Assembly (NCBI RefSeq): GCF_027594545.1
Contig: NZ_CP115160.1
Location: 2,985,001 to 3,049,000, forward strand
DNA length: 64,000 nucleotides
Reading direction: 5' to 3'
Origin: Algoriphagus sp. TR-M9
Lineage (GTDB): Bacteria; Bacteroidota; Bacteroidia; Cytophagales; Cyclobacteriaceae
Position 1 is the stretch's first letter; every line of letters begins with the position of its first letter. A program made the position numbers and the translations under genes. Under the pieces are notes generated by a model. That model had not been told where the DNA came from. It worked only from the letters and a program-made list of their open reading frames with translations, and ran no database searches. This document shows positions 32,837-42,343 of this stretch, piece by piece.

Positions 32837-35500
32837 ATGTCTAAAATTTCGTTGCCCTTAGCAACCCTAGCCGGCGCCCTATTTGCCTTTGGGTGCTCCA
32901 GTCCAGATAACCGAAAGGCTGATCTCAGAGAACTCACCGAGTTTTACACCCCAAGTGGTCTTGATTCCGCCTCGCTGCAGTCTGACAGCACAGATCTGGT
33001 TTTTAGCAATTTTGCCGGGCCTGATGTGGTCCCCAGTCCGTCCGCCCTGTCCGTTTCTCCCTATGGAGAGGTGTTTGTAGGAGTAGATATGATGGGATCT
33101 CTGGGCAAAGAGCCTGGAAAAGGAAGTATAGTAAAGCTGATCGATTCTGACAACGATGGAGAAATGGATTCGCATACCGAATTCACTAAAGTTGACAACC
33201 CAAGGGGAATCATTGCCTTGAGAGATAAGGTATATGTGCTGCACACCCAGTTTTCGGAGGAAACCGGACAAGCTGAAGGTATGAACCTGGTCGTATTTAC
33301 AGATGCAAACGGAGATGGCGTGGCAGATGGACATTCCCAGCTTTTGATAGAAGGGATTTCTTCCCCAGAACACCTGAGATCAAGAGGAACAGATCACTCC
33401 ACCAACGGTATTCGGATGGGTATAGATGGATGGATTTATATTGCTGTGGGTGATTTCGGTTTTCATGATGCAGAAGATAGAGAAGGCACTAAACTGACTA
33501 TGCTTGGCGGAGGCATAGTGCGGGTACGACCTGATGGTACAGAAATGGAAGTTTACACGCACGGGACCAGAAACATCTATGATGTGGCCATTGATCCCTT
33601 CATGAATATTTACACCCGGGGCAATACCAATGACGGGGGTGGTTGGAATATCCGGTTTATCCACTACACCCAGTCTGGAGAATATGGCTACCCCAATCTG
33701 TTTAAAAACTTCACGGATGAAATCATCCCTGCTTTAGCTGACCTGGGAGGAGGATCCGGCACAGGAAGCTACTTCATGGATGATGACCGCTGGCCAGCCA
33801 AATATAACCATGTGCCTATGATGGCTGACTGGGGCAGAAGCCAACTGTATATTCACCGAGTAAGCATGGACGGGCCTGGTTTTACCCAGGCTGATGAGGA
33901 ATTTATCAAGCTTTCACAGATCACTGATGTGGATCTGGATGCCTCCGGCAGAATGTTCCTTTCCGCTTGGGATGGCGCAGGGTATAGAGGAAGCCCAGAA
34001 AAGGGATATGTAGTCCGAGTGGTACCGGAAGGCTGGGAATATGAAGCCTTTCCAGATCTTAAAAATGCTTCTTTGGAGGAGTTGACCGCTTTATTGAAAG
34101 CCACTAACTCTGTGGCCAGATTTCATGCCCAGCAGGAATTGTTAGCTCGTTTCCCGGAAGATGCCGGTGCAGCAGCACTTTCCATTGCCTCTGACAAGGC
34201 CTTGCCTCTGGAGGCTAGAGTAGCCGGTATTTACACCTATGCTCAGGCCACCTGCCAGGCAGGAAATGAGGAATTGTTAAAACTAAGTGAGGAAGAAGCG
34301 ATCAGAGAATTTGCACTACGTGCAATGGCAGACCGTAAAACCTGCCTTCAAGGGGCTCCACTGGAACCCTTCATCGAAGGCGTGACTGACCCTAATGACC
34401 GGGTGAAGGCAGCAGCTATCGTAGCGCTAGGCAGAATAGGAAATGCGGACGCTGCCGAAGAACTGCTGAAAGTAAAAGTACCGGAATCATTCAAGCAACC
34501 CGAAAAAGACACTGAAGGGCCTCATGCCACCCCAAATTCAGATATTATCCTTCCGCATATTGCGATGCAGTCTCTAGTCAAACTAAATGCAGTAGAAGCA
34601 GCAGTAGAGGCCATAGGAGGTGAGAACTCCAAGCTCGCACTTTGGACACTTCGCTACAAGCATGACCCCAAAGCTGTAGACGGACTCATCGGGGCGTATG
34701 AAAGCACTGATGAGCTAGAACTGAAAGCAGAGATTCTATCCACGCTTTCCAGATTGTATAAAAAAGAAGCTCCTTATGATGGTTCATGGTGGTGGGGAAC
34801 GCGTCCAGATACGCATGGTCCATACTACAAGGCCATTGATTGGGAAGAGTCTGAAAAGATCAAATCATTTCTGGTACAGGAATGGCAATCTTATGAGGAC
34901 CCAATGAAAAAGCAATTTTTCGCGGAGCTAAATGAAAGAAACCGAATGGATATCCCAGAGTTTGGCAATGAGGGCTCCAACCTGGTCATCAATGAAACCG
35001 AGGTAGATCTGGAAGAGATCAAAAACAAAAAAGGACAAGTGGGACAAGCATCCATTGAGGATGTAATTCTGGCTGTAAGTGATATCAAAGGAGACCCTGT
35101 AAAGGGGAAAGCCCTATTTACCAGCCAAGGTTGTATCGCCTGTCATAGTGTAGAAAAAGGTCAGCCGCTAAAAGGGCCTTTCATGGGACAAATCGGGTCC
35201 ATTATGAATAGATCTCAGATCACCGAGTCCATCCTAAAACCCAATGCTTCCATTTCCCAGGGCTTTGGCACTGTAAAAGTTGAGACCAAAGACGAAAAGG
35301 TGTATATGGGCTTTGTGACTGGAGAAAATGCCAATGAACTGGTATTGCAGGACATAGGCGGTAATGCTACCAAACTAAACAAGAGTGATATTAAATCCAG
35401 GGAAGAACTGGAAAACTCCATGATGCCTCCGGGCTTGGCCAATGCTCTTTCTTATGAAGAACTGGCCTCACTGGTAAGTTACCTAGAAGCTCAAAAATAG
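32837..35500 (+). CDS. Secreted lipoprotein with sorbosone-dehydrogenase-like propeller, HEAT-like repeats and cytochrome c domain
   Basis: An 887-residue protein with a lipoprotein signal (ALFAFGCSS, Cys at residue 20). Residues about 60-410 look like a PQQ-type glucose/sorbosone dehydrogenase beta-propeller seen in DUF7133-like proteins (GIRMGIDGWIYIAVGDFG). Residues about 415-700 resemble HEAT/armadillo-like repeats (RVKAAAIVALGRIG). The C-terminal domain holds a c-type heme site Cys766-IA-Cys769-His770 (GCIACHS) and a probable axial Met near MMPPG. The design is common in PVC and Bacteroidota clusters for periplasmic sugar oxidation; the substrate is inference. Confidence 0.88.
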   Translation: MSKISLPLATLAGALFAFGCSSPDNRKADLRELTEFYTPSGLDSASLQSDSTDLVFSNFAGPDVVPSPSALSVSPYGEVFVGVDMMGSLGKEPGKGSIVKLIDSDNDGEMDSHTEFTKVDNPRGIIALRDKVYVLHTQFSEETGQAEGMNLVVFTDANGDGVADGHSQLLIEGISSPEHLRSRGTDHSTNGIRMGIDGWIYIAVGDFGFHDAEDREGTKLTMLGGGIVRVRPDGTEMEVYTHGTRNIYDVAIDPFMNIYTRGNTNDGGGWNIRFIHYTQSGEYGYPNLFKNFTDEIIPALADLGGGSGTGSYFMDDDRWPAKYNHVPMMADWGRSQLYIHRVSMDGPGFTQADEEFIKLSQITDVDLDASGRMFLSAWDGAGYRGSPEKGYVVRVVPEGWEYEAFPDLKNASLEELTALLKATNSVARFHAQQELLARFPEDAGAAALSIASDKALPLEARVAGIYTYAQATCQAGNEELLKLSEEEAIREFALRAMADRKTCLQGAPLEPFIEGVTDPNDRVKAAAIVALGRIGNADAAEELLKVKVPESFKQPEKDTEGPHATPNSDIILPHIAMQSLVKLNAVEAAVEAIGGENSKLALWTLRYKHDPKAVDGLIGAYESTDELELKAEILSTLSRLYKKEAPYDGSWWWGTRPDTHGPYYKAIDWEESEKIKSFLVQEWQSYEDPMKKQFFAELNERNRMDIPEFGNEGSNLVINETEVDLEEIKNKKGQVGQASIEDVILAVSDIKGDPVKGKALFTSQGCIACHSVEKGQPLKGPFMGQIGSIMNRSQITESILKPNASISQGFGTVKVETKDEKVYMGFVTGENANELVLQDIGGNATKLNKSDIKSREELENSMMPPGLANALSYEELASLVSYLEAQK

Positions 35501-35548
35501 TATTCCTGTTACACGCTTTTGCTGCTTTGGGAAATAGAGCCAACTCTA

Positions 35549-35582
35549 AAACAGCCCCGGATTGAGATTCGGGGCTGTTTTT
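35549..35582 (+). terminator. Terminator after the cytochrome c/HEAT gene
   Basis: An 11-base stem, AAACAGCCCCG with CGGGGCTGTTT (35549-35580), closes a ten-base loop and is followed by T residues. It lies 50 bases past the stop. Confidence 0.9.
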
Positions 35583-35726
35583 AGTTACGGCGGCAGTACA
35601 TTCCTGCACATCTAATTATGATAATTCGGCATAAAGCCATAATTAACTTTTCATGAATTATTCCAAACGGGATAGTTCATTCCTCCCCATTTTTTACTTT
35701 TAAGAGAATTACCAAAACTCAGTCAC

Positions 35727-36506
35727 ATGCGACTCCTCCTATTCACCCTGCTTACTGCCTTGTCAGCCTGCACTATTTCCTTTGCTCAGAAGTCTTTCCA
35801 CCAAAACAAGGTCATCGCTCACCGTGGTGCCTGGAAAGCTGAAGGCCTTCCCCAAAATTCCATTGCCTCATTGAAACAGGCGGTGGAGCTAGGCTGCGAA
35901 GGGTCTGAGTTTGATGTATGGATGACTGCAGACGGGGTTTTGGTGGTCAATCACGATGCCGATTTCGAAGGAATGGACATAGAAACTTCCACTTACCAGG
36001 AGCTTACAGCAAAGAAACTCCCTAACGGCGAGCAACTTCCTACTGTAAAAGCTTACCTCAAAGCTGGCAAGAAACAAAAAGGCACCAAATTAATATTCGA
36101 AATCAAACCATCCAGGATTTCTGTAGAAAGAAGCATAGAAATAGCCGAAAAGTCTGTGATGATGGTGAAGAAAATGAAAGCCGAAAAATGGGTGGACTAC
36201 ATCACCTTCAGCTACGAGGGTGGGTTGAAAGCCATAGAAACGGATCCGGAAGCCAATGTAGCTTACCTCACAGGAGACAAAACTCCTGCAGAATTGAAAG
36301 AAGCCGGGTATTTTGGATTTGATTACAATATCAATCTTCTAAGGAAAAATCCACAATGGATCAAGGAGGCGCAGGAATTGGGATTGACGGTAAATGCCTG
36401 GACGGTAAACAAAGAAGAGGATTTGAAATGGTTTTTGGAGCAGAACCCTGATTTCATTACCACTGATGAGCCTGAGCTATTGTTTAAATTGATGGAATCG
36501 AAGTGA
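35727..36506 (+). CDS. Glycerophosphodiester phosphodiesterase
   Basis: A 259-residue secreted enzyme with a signal peptide (residues 1-20, ending SFAQ). The metal-binding and catalytic pattern of the GDPD TIM barrel is clear: IAHRGAW for the HR pair, GCEGSEFDVWMTADGVLVVNHDAD (read as EFDVWMTADG and VNHDAD) for the ExD and HD elements, and the C-terminal VNAWTVNKEEDL strand. It hydrolyses glycerophosphodiesters to glycerol-3-phosphate and an alcohol. Encoded alone, before the tRNA gene on the other strand. Confidence 0.92.
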   Translation: MRLLLFTLLTALSACTISFAQKSFHQNKVIAHRGAWKAEGLPQNSIASLKQAVELGCEGSEFDVWMTADGVLVVNHDADFEGMDIETSTYQELTAKKLPNGEQLPTVKAYLKAGKKQKGTKLIFEIKPSRISVERSIEIAEKSVMMVKKMKAEKWVDYITFSYEGGLKAIETDPEANVAYLTGDKTPAELKEAGYFGFDYNINLLRKNPQWIKEAQELGLTVNAWTVNKEEDLKWFLEQNPDFITTDEPELLFKLMESK

Positions 36507-36576
36507 GGATAGGGTGTGGGGACTTGAGCTAAAGGTGGTCACCTTGTTGTTCTCATTTTGGTGTCAATAAAAAAAC

Positions 36577-36610
36577 AAAAGCCCGTAAAACTATTGATTT
36601 ACAGGCTTTT
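36577..36610. terminator. Bidirectional terminator between GDPD and tRNA-Pro
   Basis: AAAAGCC-GTAAA and TTTAC-GGCTTTT pair around one C/A mismatch (36577-36610). On the minus strand it is followed by GTTTTTTTTATT, so it ends the tRNA-Pro transcript; on the plus strand a short T-rich tail follows the GDPD gene. Confidence 0.82.
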
Positions 36611-36632
36611 ATAAAACATGATTTTCCAACCC

Positions 36633-36708
<76 letters not shown>

Positions 36709-36839
36709 AATTTGTCACGAATTTAATCATCTTGGCTAATTTTCAGAATAGCACCCAGAAATTATGTTTCGTAGTAGTTTTCTGATACCGGAAGCTTTTT
36801 TGCGCAAAACACAGCTCCCTCAAAAAAACTTAAGGCCAA

Positions 36840-37079
36840 TCAATCCTTATCCTTGTACAAGGAGGTCTTGATCACATAATCCTGAACCTTACCGCAACAA
36901 TGATCACAGGCTTTGGCCTTTGGCCGGATGGAAGCGGCCTTACGCAAGGCTTCCTTACTCGAATTATAAGGACCTAGGTAATCCCGCTCGTAGAGATCAG
37001 GGATATGCTCACATTCCCTATCATGGATTTCAAAAGCGCCCTCCGAATTGGGCTTGGAAGAGAGATAAAAGAATTTCAT
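36840..37079 (-). CDS. Small conserved cysteine-rich protein
   Basis: A 79-residue protein with Cys23, Cys58, Cys61 and Cys62 plus His19, His25 and His60, suggesting a small metal-binding or redox fold. Motifs are FYLSSKPNSEGAFEIHD (as FEIHD), YLGPYNSSKEAL and ACDHCCGKV. It resembles a group of short, uncharacterised Bacteroidota proteins with a central YLGxF/Y and CxxCC tail. No signal peptide is seen, so cytosolic. It is encoded alone between the tRNA gene and another small gene; a function cannot be proposed. Confidence 0.7.
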   Translation of the reverse strand: MKFFYLSSKPNSEGAFEIHDRECEHIPDLYERDYLGPYNSSKEALRKAASIRPKAKACDHCCGKVQDYVIKTSLYKDKD

Positions 37080-37187
37080 GTGTTTTCCTGATTTTTCAAT
37101 ATCACACCTGCGTCCGACTTACGGCAGCGGACAGGTTTATGGCTTAATAGATTTGACTATTCCAAAATTACAACAGCCCTAAACACA

Positions 37188-37215
37188 AAAAAATACCCTG
37201 TACAGGGTATTTTTT
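37188..37215. terminator. Bidirectional terminator between two small genes
   Basis: ATACCCT and AGGGTAT with a GTAC loop are flanked by A6 on the left and T5 on the right, so the hairpin can end transcription from either side. It serves the 97-residue protein gene on the minus strand. Confidence 0.8.
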
Positions 37216-37265
37216 GGCTCTGAAACTCCCCTAATCACTCATTATCTGCGCAAAATCAAAAATCC

Positions 37266-37559
37266 TTATCGGTAATACCGCTCCATCAGCATAGCCCACT
37301 CCTCATCCAGAGTTTGCTCAGGCCTGCTTTCTCCTGATCTTCCATACCAATAATCTGCATTCCACAGGTCTCCTTCTTTTCTATGCAAATAGGCGTGGAT
37401 CCGAGCAGCATCCTTACCCCCTAATGAATCAACTTGATCATGGGCTTTTTTCCAATCACCATTGCCGTCATACCAGAGCGCCTTTAGTACGGGACTTAGA
37501 TCTGCAAGCCCTGCTTTATCTGCTAAAAAAGAGGTGTATTGGGAATGTTGAGTTGACAT
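37266..37559 (-). CDS. Small conserved protein of unknown function
   Basis: A 97-residue acidic-to-neutral protein with motifs LKALWYDGNGDWKKAHDQV, read as LWYDGNGDWKKAHD, ARIHAYLHRKEGDLWNADYWY (IHAYLHRKEGD and LWNADYWYGRSG). The same motif order appears in short conserved Bacteroidota and Proteobacteria proteins. It is helical, lacks a signal peptide and has no known fold or activity. Encoded alone; upstream lies a 600-base region that is mostly non-coding. Confidence 0.72.
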   Translation of the reverse strand: MSTQHSQYTSFLADKAGLADLSPVLKALWYDGNGDWKKAHDQVDSLGGKDAARIHAYLHRKEGDLWNADYWYGRSGESRPEQTLDEEWAMLMERYYR

Positions 37560-38162
37560 AACTAATCTTATTTTATCGAATGGAATTATCTATTTAGTGA
37601 AACCGGTTTCTTACCAGTAGCCCAATAATTAAACCTAAAGGCTCATAGGGTTTGCTTACAACTAGCTTTTAGGCTGCTTCAGCCTTTCCCCTACTGCAGG
37701 AGTCAGCCGGAACAGGTGCTGAGCGAAGCCAATGCATAGTTCTTCTGACCCGATATGCCAAGAATTATTGATCACTGGCTTCACTGGGTCTATTCATCTC
37801 ATTTTTTTTAAAATTCATGGGAGTAAAGTAACAAAAGGATTACAGGATTTGGAAACCTGATGTGATCAAAGAAATAAATCAGATGACAGGTTGAAATAGG
37901 CTAAAGAAAGTCCAAACGCTGATTGTCTGCTTTTCTTAATTCAATTCCGAGGCTTATTACATTGTTGAGGTTCTGAAATACGCCAATGCTCCCTCCCTAT
38001 TGTAAAACGCCCAGGGCTGAAGGGGATCGGAAAACAAGAGATTCGAGGGACAGCCTAGGTCTTTATCCCACTATCCCTGTACACCAAGTGCATAGCCTCA
38101 CCGGCGACATTGTGGATATTTATAATTTTGCACTTACCATATCTATTCCCAACTTGAGTCCT
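37560..38162. other. Gene-free region upstream of a secreted serine hydrolase
   Basis: About 600 bases without a supported gene. An upstream ATG at 37986 stays in frame with the serine hydrolase for 59 codons, but that extension carries no signal peptide, no homology-like motif and a frame-specific composition I do not trust. A GGCTG-CTT-CAGCC hairpin at 37671-37685 is short. TAATTTTG at 38123-38130 is a good -7 match. Confidence 0.5.
38123..38130 (+). promoter_or_regulatory. Possible -7 element of the serine hydrolase gene
   Basis: TAATTTTG matches TAnnTTTG and would place initiation near 38137, 26 bases before the ATG at 38163. This favours the shorter start, because the upstream ATG at 37986 would then lie before the promoter. 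Confidence 0.45.
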
Positions 38163-39089
38163 ATGAAATACTGTCACCTGCTACTCTCGCTCTTTCTCAT
38201 CATCCTTACCAGCAAAGTCACTGCACAAAATCAAGATAAGCTATCTGGCCAAATCAAGAGTCTGATCAAAGACTTCAAGGGAGATATAGGAATTTACATG
38301 GAGCACATTCCCAGTGGAAACACCATTGAAATCAATGCTGACACTATTTTCCCCACAGCTAGTCTAGTCAAAGTCCCTATACTTCTGGGGATTTTTGACA
38401 AAATCGAAAATGGGGAACTACAATACCATCAGCCCCTAATGTACCGGGACTCTATCAAGTACGGAGGTTCTGGACTGATGCAGTTTTTCAGAGATTCCAC
38501 CCAGACGGATCTGAGCACTTTGATTGCTTTGATGCTGAGCTACTCGGACAATACTACTTCGCTTTGGAACCAAGCACTAGCTGGAGGAGGCTCAGAGATC
38601 AATCTACTGATGGAAAAGCTCGGCTACCAACACACCAGAGTGAATAGCCGCACGGCAGGAAGGGAAAAAATCTGGGAGAAATATGGCTGGGGCCAAAGCA
38701 CGCCCAAAGAGATGGCAGGCATGTTCAAGCAAATCTTCAAGAAAGAAATGATCAGCATCCCTGCATCAGAACAAATGTACCGACTGCTATCAAACACCTT
38801 TTATACAGACTATGCGATTTCCAGCATACCGCCCGGAGTCAATGTAGCCAGCAAACAAGGCATGGTGAATGCTTCCAGGTCTGAGGTTTTTCTGGTCAAT
38901 GCGCCAGAAGGGGATTATGTGTGTGCCATTTTCACTAAAAACAATAAAGACCAAAGCTGGGAATATAACAATGAGGCCTGGGAGCTTACACGAGCTATTT
39001 CTAGCCTATTCTGGAATCAGCTAAACCCCAATCACCCATACCAGGCTCCAGTACAAATGAAACAGTATCAAGAAGGCCTAGCCTACTGA
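38163..39089 (+). CDS. Secreted class A beta-lactamase-like serine hydrolase
   Basis: A 308-residue protein with a signal peptide (MKYCHLLLSLFLIILTSKVTAQ, residues 1-22). Class A penicillin-binding/beta-lactamase marks are the SxxK pair Ser67 and Lys70 in TASLVKVP, the SDN triad Ser128-Asp129-Asn130 and a KQG (Lys231-Gln232-Gly233) in place of KTG. The Glu166 position falls on Thr164 by a simple alignment, so hydrolytic deacylation as in true lactamases is uncertain. It may be a beta-lactamase, a D,D-peptidase or an esterase. It converges with an HD hydrolase, four bases between the stops. Confidence 0.85.
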   Translation: MKYCHLLLSLFLIILTSKVTAQNQDKLSGQIKSLIKDFKGDIGIYMEHIPSGNTIEINADTIFPTASLVKVPILLGIFDKIENGELQYHQPLMYRDSIKYGGSGLMQFFRDSTQTDLSTLIALMLSYSDNTTSLWNQALAGGGSEINLLMEKLGYQHTRVNSRTAGREKIWEKYGWGQSTPKEMAGMFKQIFKKEMISIPASEQMYRLLSNTFYTDYAISSIPPGVNVASKQGMVNASRSEVFLVNAPEGDYVCAIFTKNNKDQSWEYNNEAWELTRAISSLFWNQLNPNHPYQAPVQMKQYQEGLAY

Positions 39090-39093
39090 TACC

Positions 39094-39711
39094 TCAGAAC
39101 TCCAGCTCTTTAATTTTAGCTTGTAGAAACTCAAGATTGGCCAGTTTGCCCGGTAAAAAATGCTCCTTGGCATACTCGCTGTGGTACCGGTGTTGCTTCA
39201 TGAACTGCTCGCTGTTCCGTAGCCATTCGGCCAGTTTCCATTTTTTCCGGTTCAGTTGTTCATTTTCTTTTTTGAGAATTAGCGTTTGTTCATAAAACTG
39301 ATCCGAACTCAGGTGATAAAGGTCAGCATCGCAAATAATACATTCCAGCAGATTTTGCGGCTGCTGTGGCACCTTAGTAGCCAAAATAGCCCCTTGCACT
39401 CTATTGATTCTGCAAGGTTCAACAGACATTGACGCTAATAATTTGCCTGCAAAGGCTGCTCCACGCTTTTCATGCTCCTGGGCCACACCTTGTAGATATC
39501 CTATGTCATGCAACCAGCCCGCTATGGTCAAATCTTCCTGCTGCTCTTGCGGCAAATCGTAAAAACCACCAATAATCCCCACTTGATTTACAATAGATAA
39601 GGTATGATCAAGATTGTGATAACAAACTTCAGGATTCAACGCTGTGTCAAACAATTCTCTGGTCTTGTACTCTATCTCTAAAAGAAGTTTATCCACTTGT
39701 TTATTGAACAT
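39094..39711 (-). CDS. HD-domain metal-dependent phosphohydrolase
   Basis: A 205-residue cytosolic protein. The metal ligands are readable as YHNLDHT, the HD pair in WLHDIGY, His in KRGAAFAGKLL's preceding stretch EHEKRG, and Asp in CDADLYHLSS. This fits small bacterial HD-domain phosphohydrolases active on nucleotides or unknown phosphoesters; the exact substrate cannot be named. Helical throughout, with no membrane segment. Encoded alone, convergent with the serine hydrolase and followed by the hppA promoter region on the other side. Confidence 0.88.
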   Translation of the reverse strand: MFNKQVDKLLLEIEYKTRELFDTALNPEVCYHNLDHTLSIVNQVGIIGGFYDLPQEQQEDLTIAGWLHDIGYLQGVAQEHEKRGAAFAGKLLASMSVEPCRINRVQGAILATKVPQQPQNLLECIICDADLYHLSSDQFYEQTLILKKENEQLNRKKWKLAEWLRNSEQFMKQHRYHSEYAKEHFLPGKLANLEFLQAKIKELEF

Positions 39712-39997
39712 TAAAATGATGCTGAAAAACTAATTTACTATTAATATTGAATCCTGTGGCATAAAGCTTTGATATTTAATCCATTCCCTTCCAAAACGGA
39801 GATAAATGTCCGGTATAGGTATGGTTGATCTGGATAAAATGCTCAAAAATGATCCTTGTCCCGAAATTTTACCGGAATTACGAGAATTAAGCAGAATCAG
39901 CATAAAAGAAAGAAATGGCTTAAACAAAGCTCATTTTTATTGAAGAATATTTAATAAAACGCAGCAATACCAACTCTCTACCTAATAATATTTGCTA
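39712..39997. other. Gene-free region between HD hydrolase and hppA
   Basis: Roughly 290 bases of AT-rich DNA without a supported gene. A 65-codon frame on the minus strand (39730-39927) has low-quality composition and no matching pattern. The hppA promoter is placed at its right edge. Confidence 0.4.
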
Positions 39998-40027
39998 TTG
40001 GCTGGTTCATAAGAAATTATATCTTTG
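39998..40027 (+). promoter_or_regulatory. Probable hppA promoter
   Basis: TTGG at 39998-40001 and TATCTTTG at 40020-40027, spaced by 18 bases, match the Bacteroidota pattern with one mismatch in the -33 box. Initiation near 40034 gives a leader of about 35 bases. Confidence 0.6.
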
Positions 40028-40067
40028 ATAAATTAACATTAACCCAACCAAGTTTTTAATCAATCAT

Positions 40068-42284
40068 ATGGAACAAGCTCTAATTTATCTAGTACCCCTT
40101 CTGGGGATCATAGGCCTGATCGTGATGGCCATTAAGTCTGCCTGGGTGACCAAGCAAGAAACAGGCGACAAAACCATGATGGAACTGGCCGGCTACATTG
40201 CAGATGGAGCCATGGCTTTTCTAAAAGCCGAATGGAAAGTACTCGGCTATTTTGCGGTGATCGCCATGATCCTGCTGGCCTGGTCTGGCAATATGGTGGA
40301 AACCTCCAGTCCGGTAATTGCCATCTCATTTTTAATAGGCGCAGTATTCTCAGCATTTGCAGGGTTTATAGGTATGCGCATCGCCACCAAAGCCAATGTC
40401 CGCACCACTCAAGCTGCCCGAACTAGTTTAAAGCAAGCCCTCAAGGTATCATTTACCGGTGGGTCTGTGATGGGGCTAGGAGTAGCAGGACTAGCCGTCC
40501 TCGGGCTTGGCGCATTATTTATAGTATTCTACCAACTCTATGTACAGCGTGTAGGTGCCGGAGTGAATGGCGTGGAAATGGAAAAAGCGCTGGAAGTCTT
40601 GGCCGGTTTTTCCCTGGGGGCTGAATCTATCGCGCTTTTTGCCCGTGTAGGCGGGGGTATCTATACCAAAGCTGCTGATGTGGGAGCCGATCTAGTGGGA
40701 AAGGTGGAAGCAGGGATTCCAGAAGATGATGTCAGAAACCCGGCTACCATTGCAGATAATGTAGGAGATAATGTGGGTGATGTGGCCGGAATGGGCGCAG
40801 ATCTGTTTGGCTCCTATGTAGCTACGATTTTGGCGACCATGGTATTAGGCAGAGAGATTGTCTCAGCAGATAATTTCGGAGGTATTGCCCCTATACTTCT
40901 ACCTATGGTTTTGGCAGGCTTGGGAATTATATTTTCCATACTCGGGATGCTTTTTGTGACAATTAAAGACGAAAAAGGTGACGTACAAAAAGCACTAAAT
41001 ATGGGCAATTGGTCATCGATTGTATTTACGGCCATTGCCTCTTTTTTCATCGTGCAGTACATGCTACCGGAGACCATGTCCATCCGAGGCTATGAATTCA
41101 CCAATATTCAGGTCTTTTATGCTATCATCCTGGGCTTGGTAGTAGGCACCTTGATGAGCATTATCACAGAATACTACACCGCCATGGGCAAAAGACCTGT
41201 CAAATCCATTATCAAGCAATCCGCCACCGGCCATGCCACCAACATCATCGGGGGACTATCAGTGGGAATGGAATCCACTGTTCTACCAATTTTAGTTTTG
41301 GCTGGTGGAATATATGGAGCCTATGAGTTTGCCGGTCTTTACGGAGTGGCTATCGCCGCCGCAGGCATGATGGCTACTACAGCTATGCAACTGGCCATTG
41401 ATGCATTTGGCCCTATCGCCGACAATGCGGGCGGAATAGCTGAAATGAGCCAGCTACCAGAAGAAGTCAGAGGGAGAACTGATATTTTAGATGCGGTAGG
41501 CAATACCACTGCAGCCACCGGCAAAGGCTTTGCCATCGCTTCAGCCGCTTTGACTTCCCTGGCTCTTTTTGCGGCCTTTGTAGGAATCGCCGGAATAGAT
41601 GCCATAGACATTTACAAAGCTCCTGTATTGGCAGGCTTATTTGTAGGCGGCATGATCCCCTTTATTTTCTCCTCCCTGGCTATCGCCGCAGTAGGCCGTG
41701 CAGCCATGGACATGGTCAATGAAGTGAGAAGACAGTTTCGTGAGATTCCCGGCATCATGGAGTACAAAGCCAAGCCGGAATACGACAAGTGCGTGGAAAT
41801 ATCCACCAAAGCATCTATTCGGGAAATGATCGCACCTGGAGCGATCGCCTTGATCACACCCATTCTGGTAGGTTTTCTTTTTGGGCCGGAAGTACTGGGA
41901 GGCTTGCTCGCTGGAGTCACTGTTTCTGGCGTATTGATGGGAATGTTCCAGTCCAACGCTGGTGGAGCATGGGACAATGCAAAGAAATCATTTGAGAAAG
42001 GAGTGGAAATCGATGGGGAGATGTTTTATAAAAAATCAGAACCACACAAGGCATCCGTAACCGGTGACACGGTAGGAGATCCTTTCAAAGACACCTCCGG
42101 ACCTTCCATGAATATCCTGATCAAGTTAATGTCAATTGTGGCCTTGATCATTGCCCCGCATATTTCCGAAAAGGCTCACTCTGACACTTTGACCAGCAAC
42201 ATAGAGGTGAAAAAAGAAATCACCTATGAAAATGGCAAGAAGGTAGTCACGGAAACGATCACAGCGCTTGAGAAGAATGAATAA
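40068..42284 (+). CDS. hppA: K+-dependent membrane-bound pyrophosphatase (ion-pumping)
   Basis: A 738-residue inner-membrane protein with about 16 membrane segments that couples PPi hydrolysis to pumping of H+ and/or Na+. The substrate motif [11 protein letters not shown] begins at Asp204, and later Asp-rich loops [16 protein letters not shown] and DNAGGIAEM complete the site. In [10 protein letters not shown] the residue at position 482 is Ala, the form typical of K+-dependent enzymes, whereas K+-independent ones have Lys there. Whether it moves Na+ or H+ cannot be settled here. The C-terminal 40 residues extend past the last membrane helix. Single gene with its own promoter and terminator. 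Confidence 0.95.
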   Translation: MEQALIYLVPLLGIIGLIVMAIKSAWVTKQETGDKTMMELAGYIADGAMAFLKAEWKVLGYFAVIAMILLAWSGNMVETSSPVIAISFLIGAVFSAFAGFIGMRIATKANVRTTQAARTSLKQALKVSFTGGSVMGLGVAGLAVLGLGALFIVFYQLYVQRVGAGVNGVEMEKALEVLAGFSLGAESIALFARVGGGIYTKAADVGADLVGKVEAGIPEDDVRNPATIADNVGDNVGDVAGMGADLFGSYVATILATMVLGREIVSADNFGGIAPILLPMVLAGLGIIFSILGMLFVTIKDEKGDVQKALNMGNWSSIVFTAIASFFIVQYMLPETMSIRGYEFTNIQVFYAIILGLVVGTLMSIITEYYTAMGKRPVKSIIKQSATGHATNIIGGLSVGMESTVLPILVLAGGIYGAYEFAGLYGVAIAAAGMMATTAMQLAIDAFGPIADNAGGIAEMSQLPEEVRGRTDILDAVGNTTAATGKGFAIASAALTSLALFAAFVGIAGIDAIDIYKAPVLAGLFVGGMIPFIFSSLAIAAVGRAAMDMVNEVRRQFREIPGIMEYKAKPEYDKCVEISTKASIREMIAPGAIALITPILVGFLFGPEVLGGLLAGVTVSGVLMGMFQSNAGGAWDNAKKSFEKGVEIDGEMFYKKSEPHKASVTGDTVGDPFKDTSGPSMNILIKLMSIVALIIAPHISEKAHSDTLTSNIEVKKEITYENGKKVVTETITALEKNE

Positions 42285-42311
42285 GTCTTAACCTAAGATT
42301 AATTTTGCACC

Positions 42312-42343
42312 AAGGCTGCCTTTAACCAGAGGCAGCCTTTTCT
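42312..42343 (+). terminator. Terminator after hppA
   Basis: AAGGCTGCC (42312-42320) pairs with GGCAGCCTT (42331-42339), with a ten-base loop that is partly paired, then T-rich sequence. Lies 28 bases past the stop. Confidence 0.88.

Noticed and set aside
37986..38162. 59-codon N-terminal extension of the serine hydrolase
   Set aside because: A signal peptide begins at 38163 and a -7 box lies at 38123, downstream of the upstream ATG.
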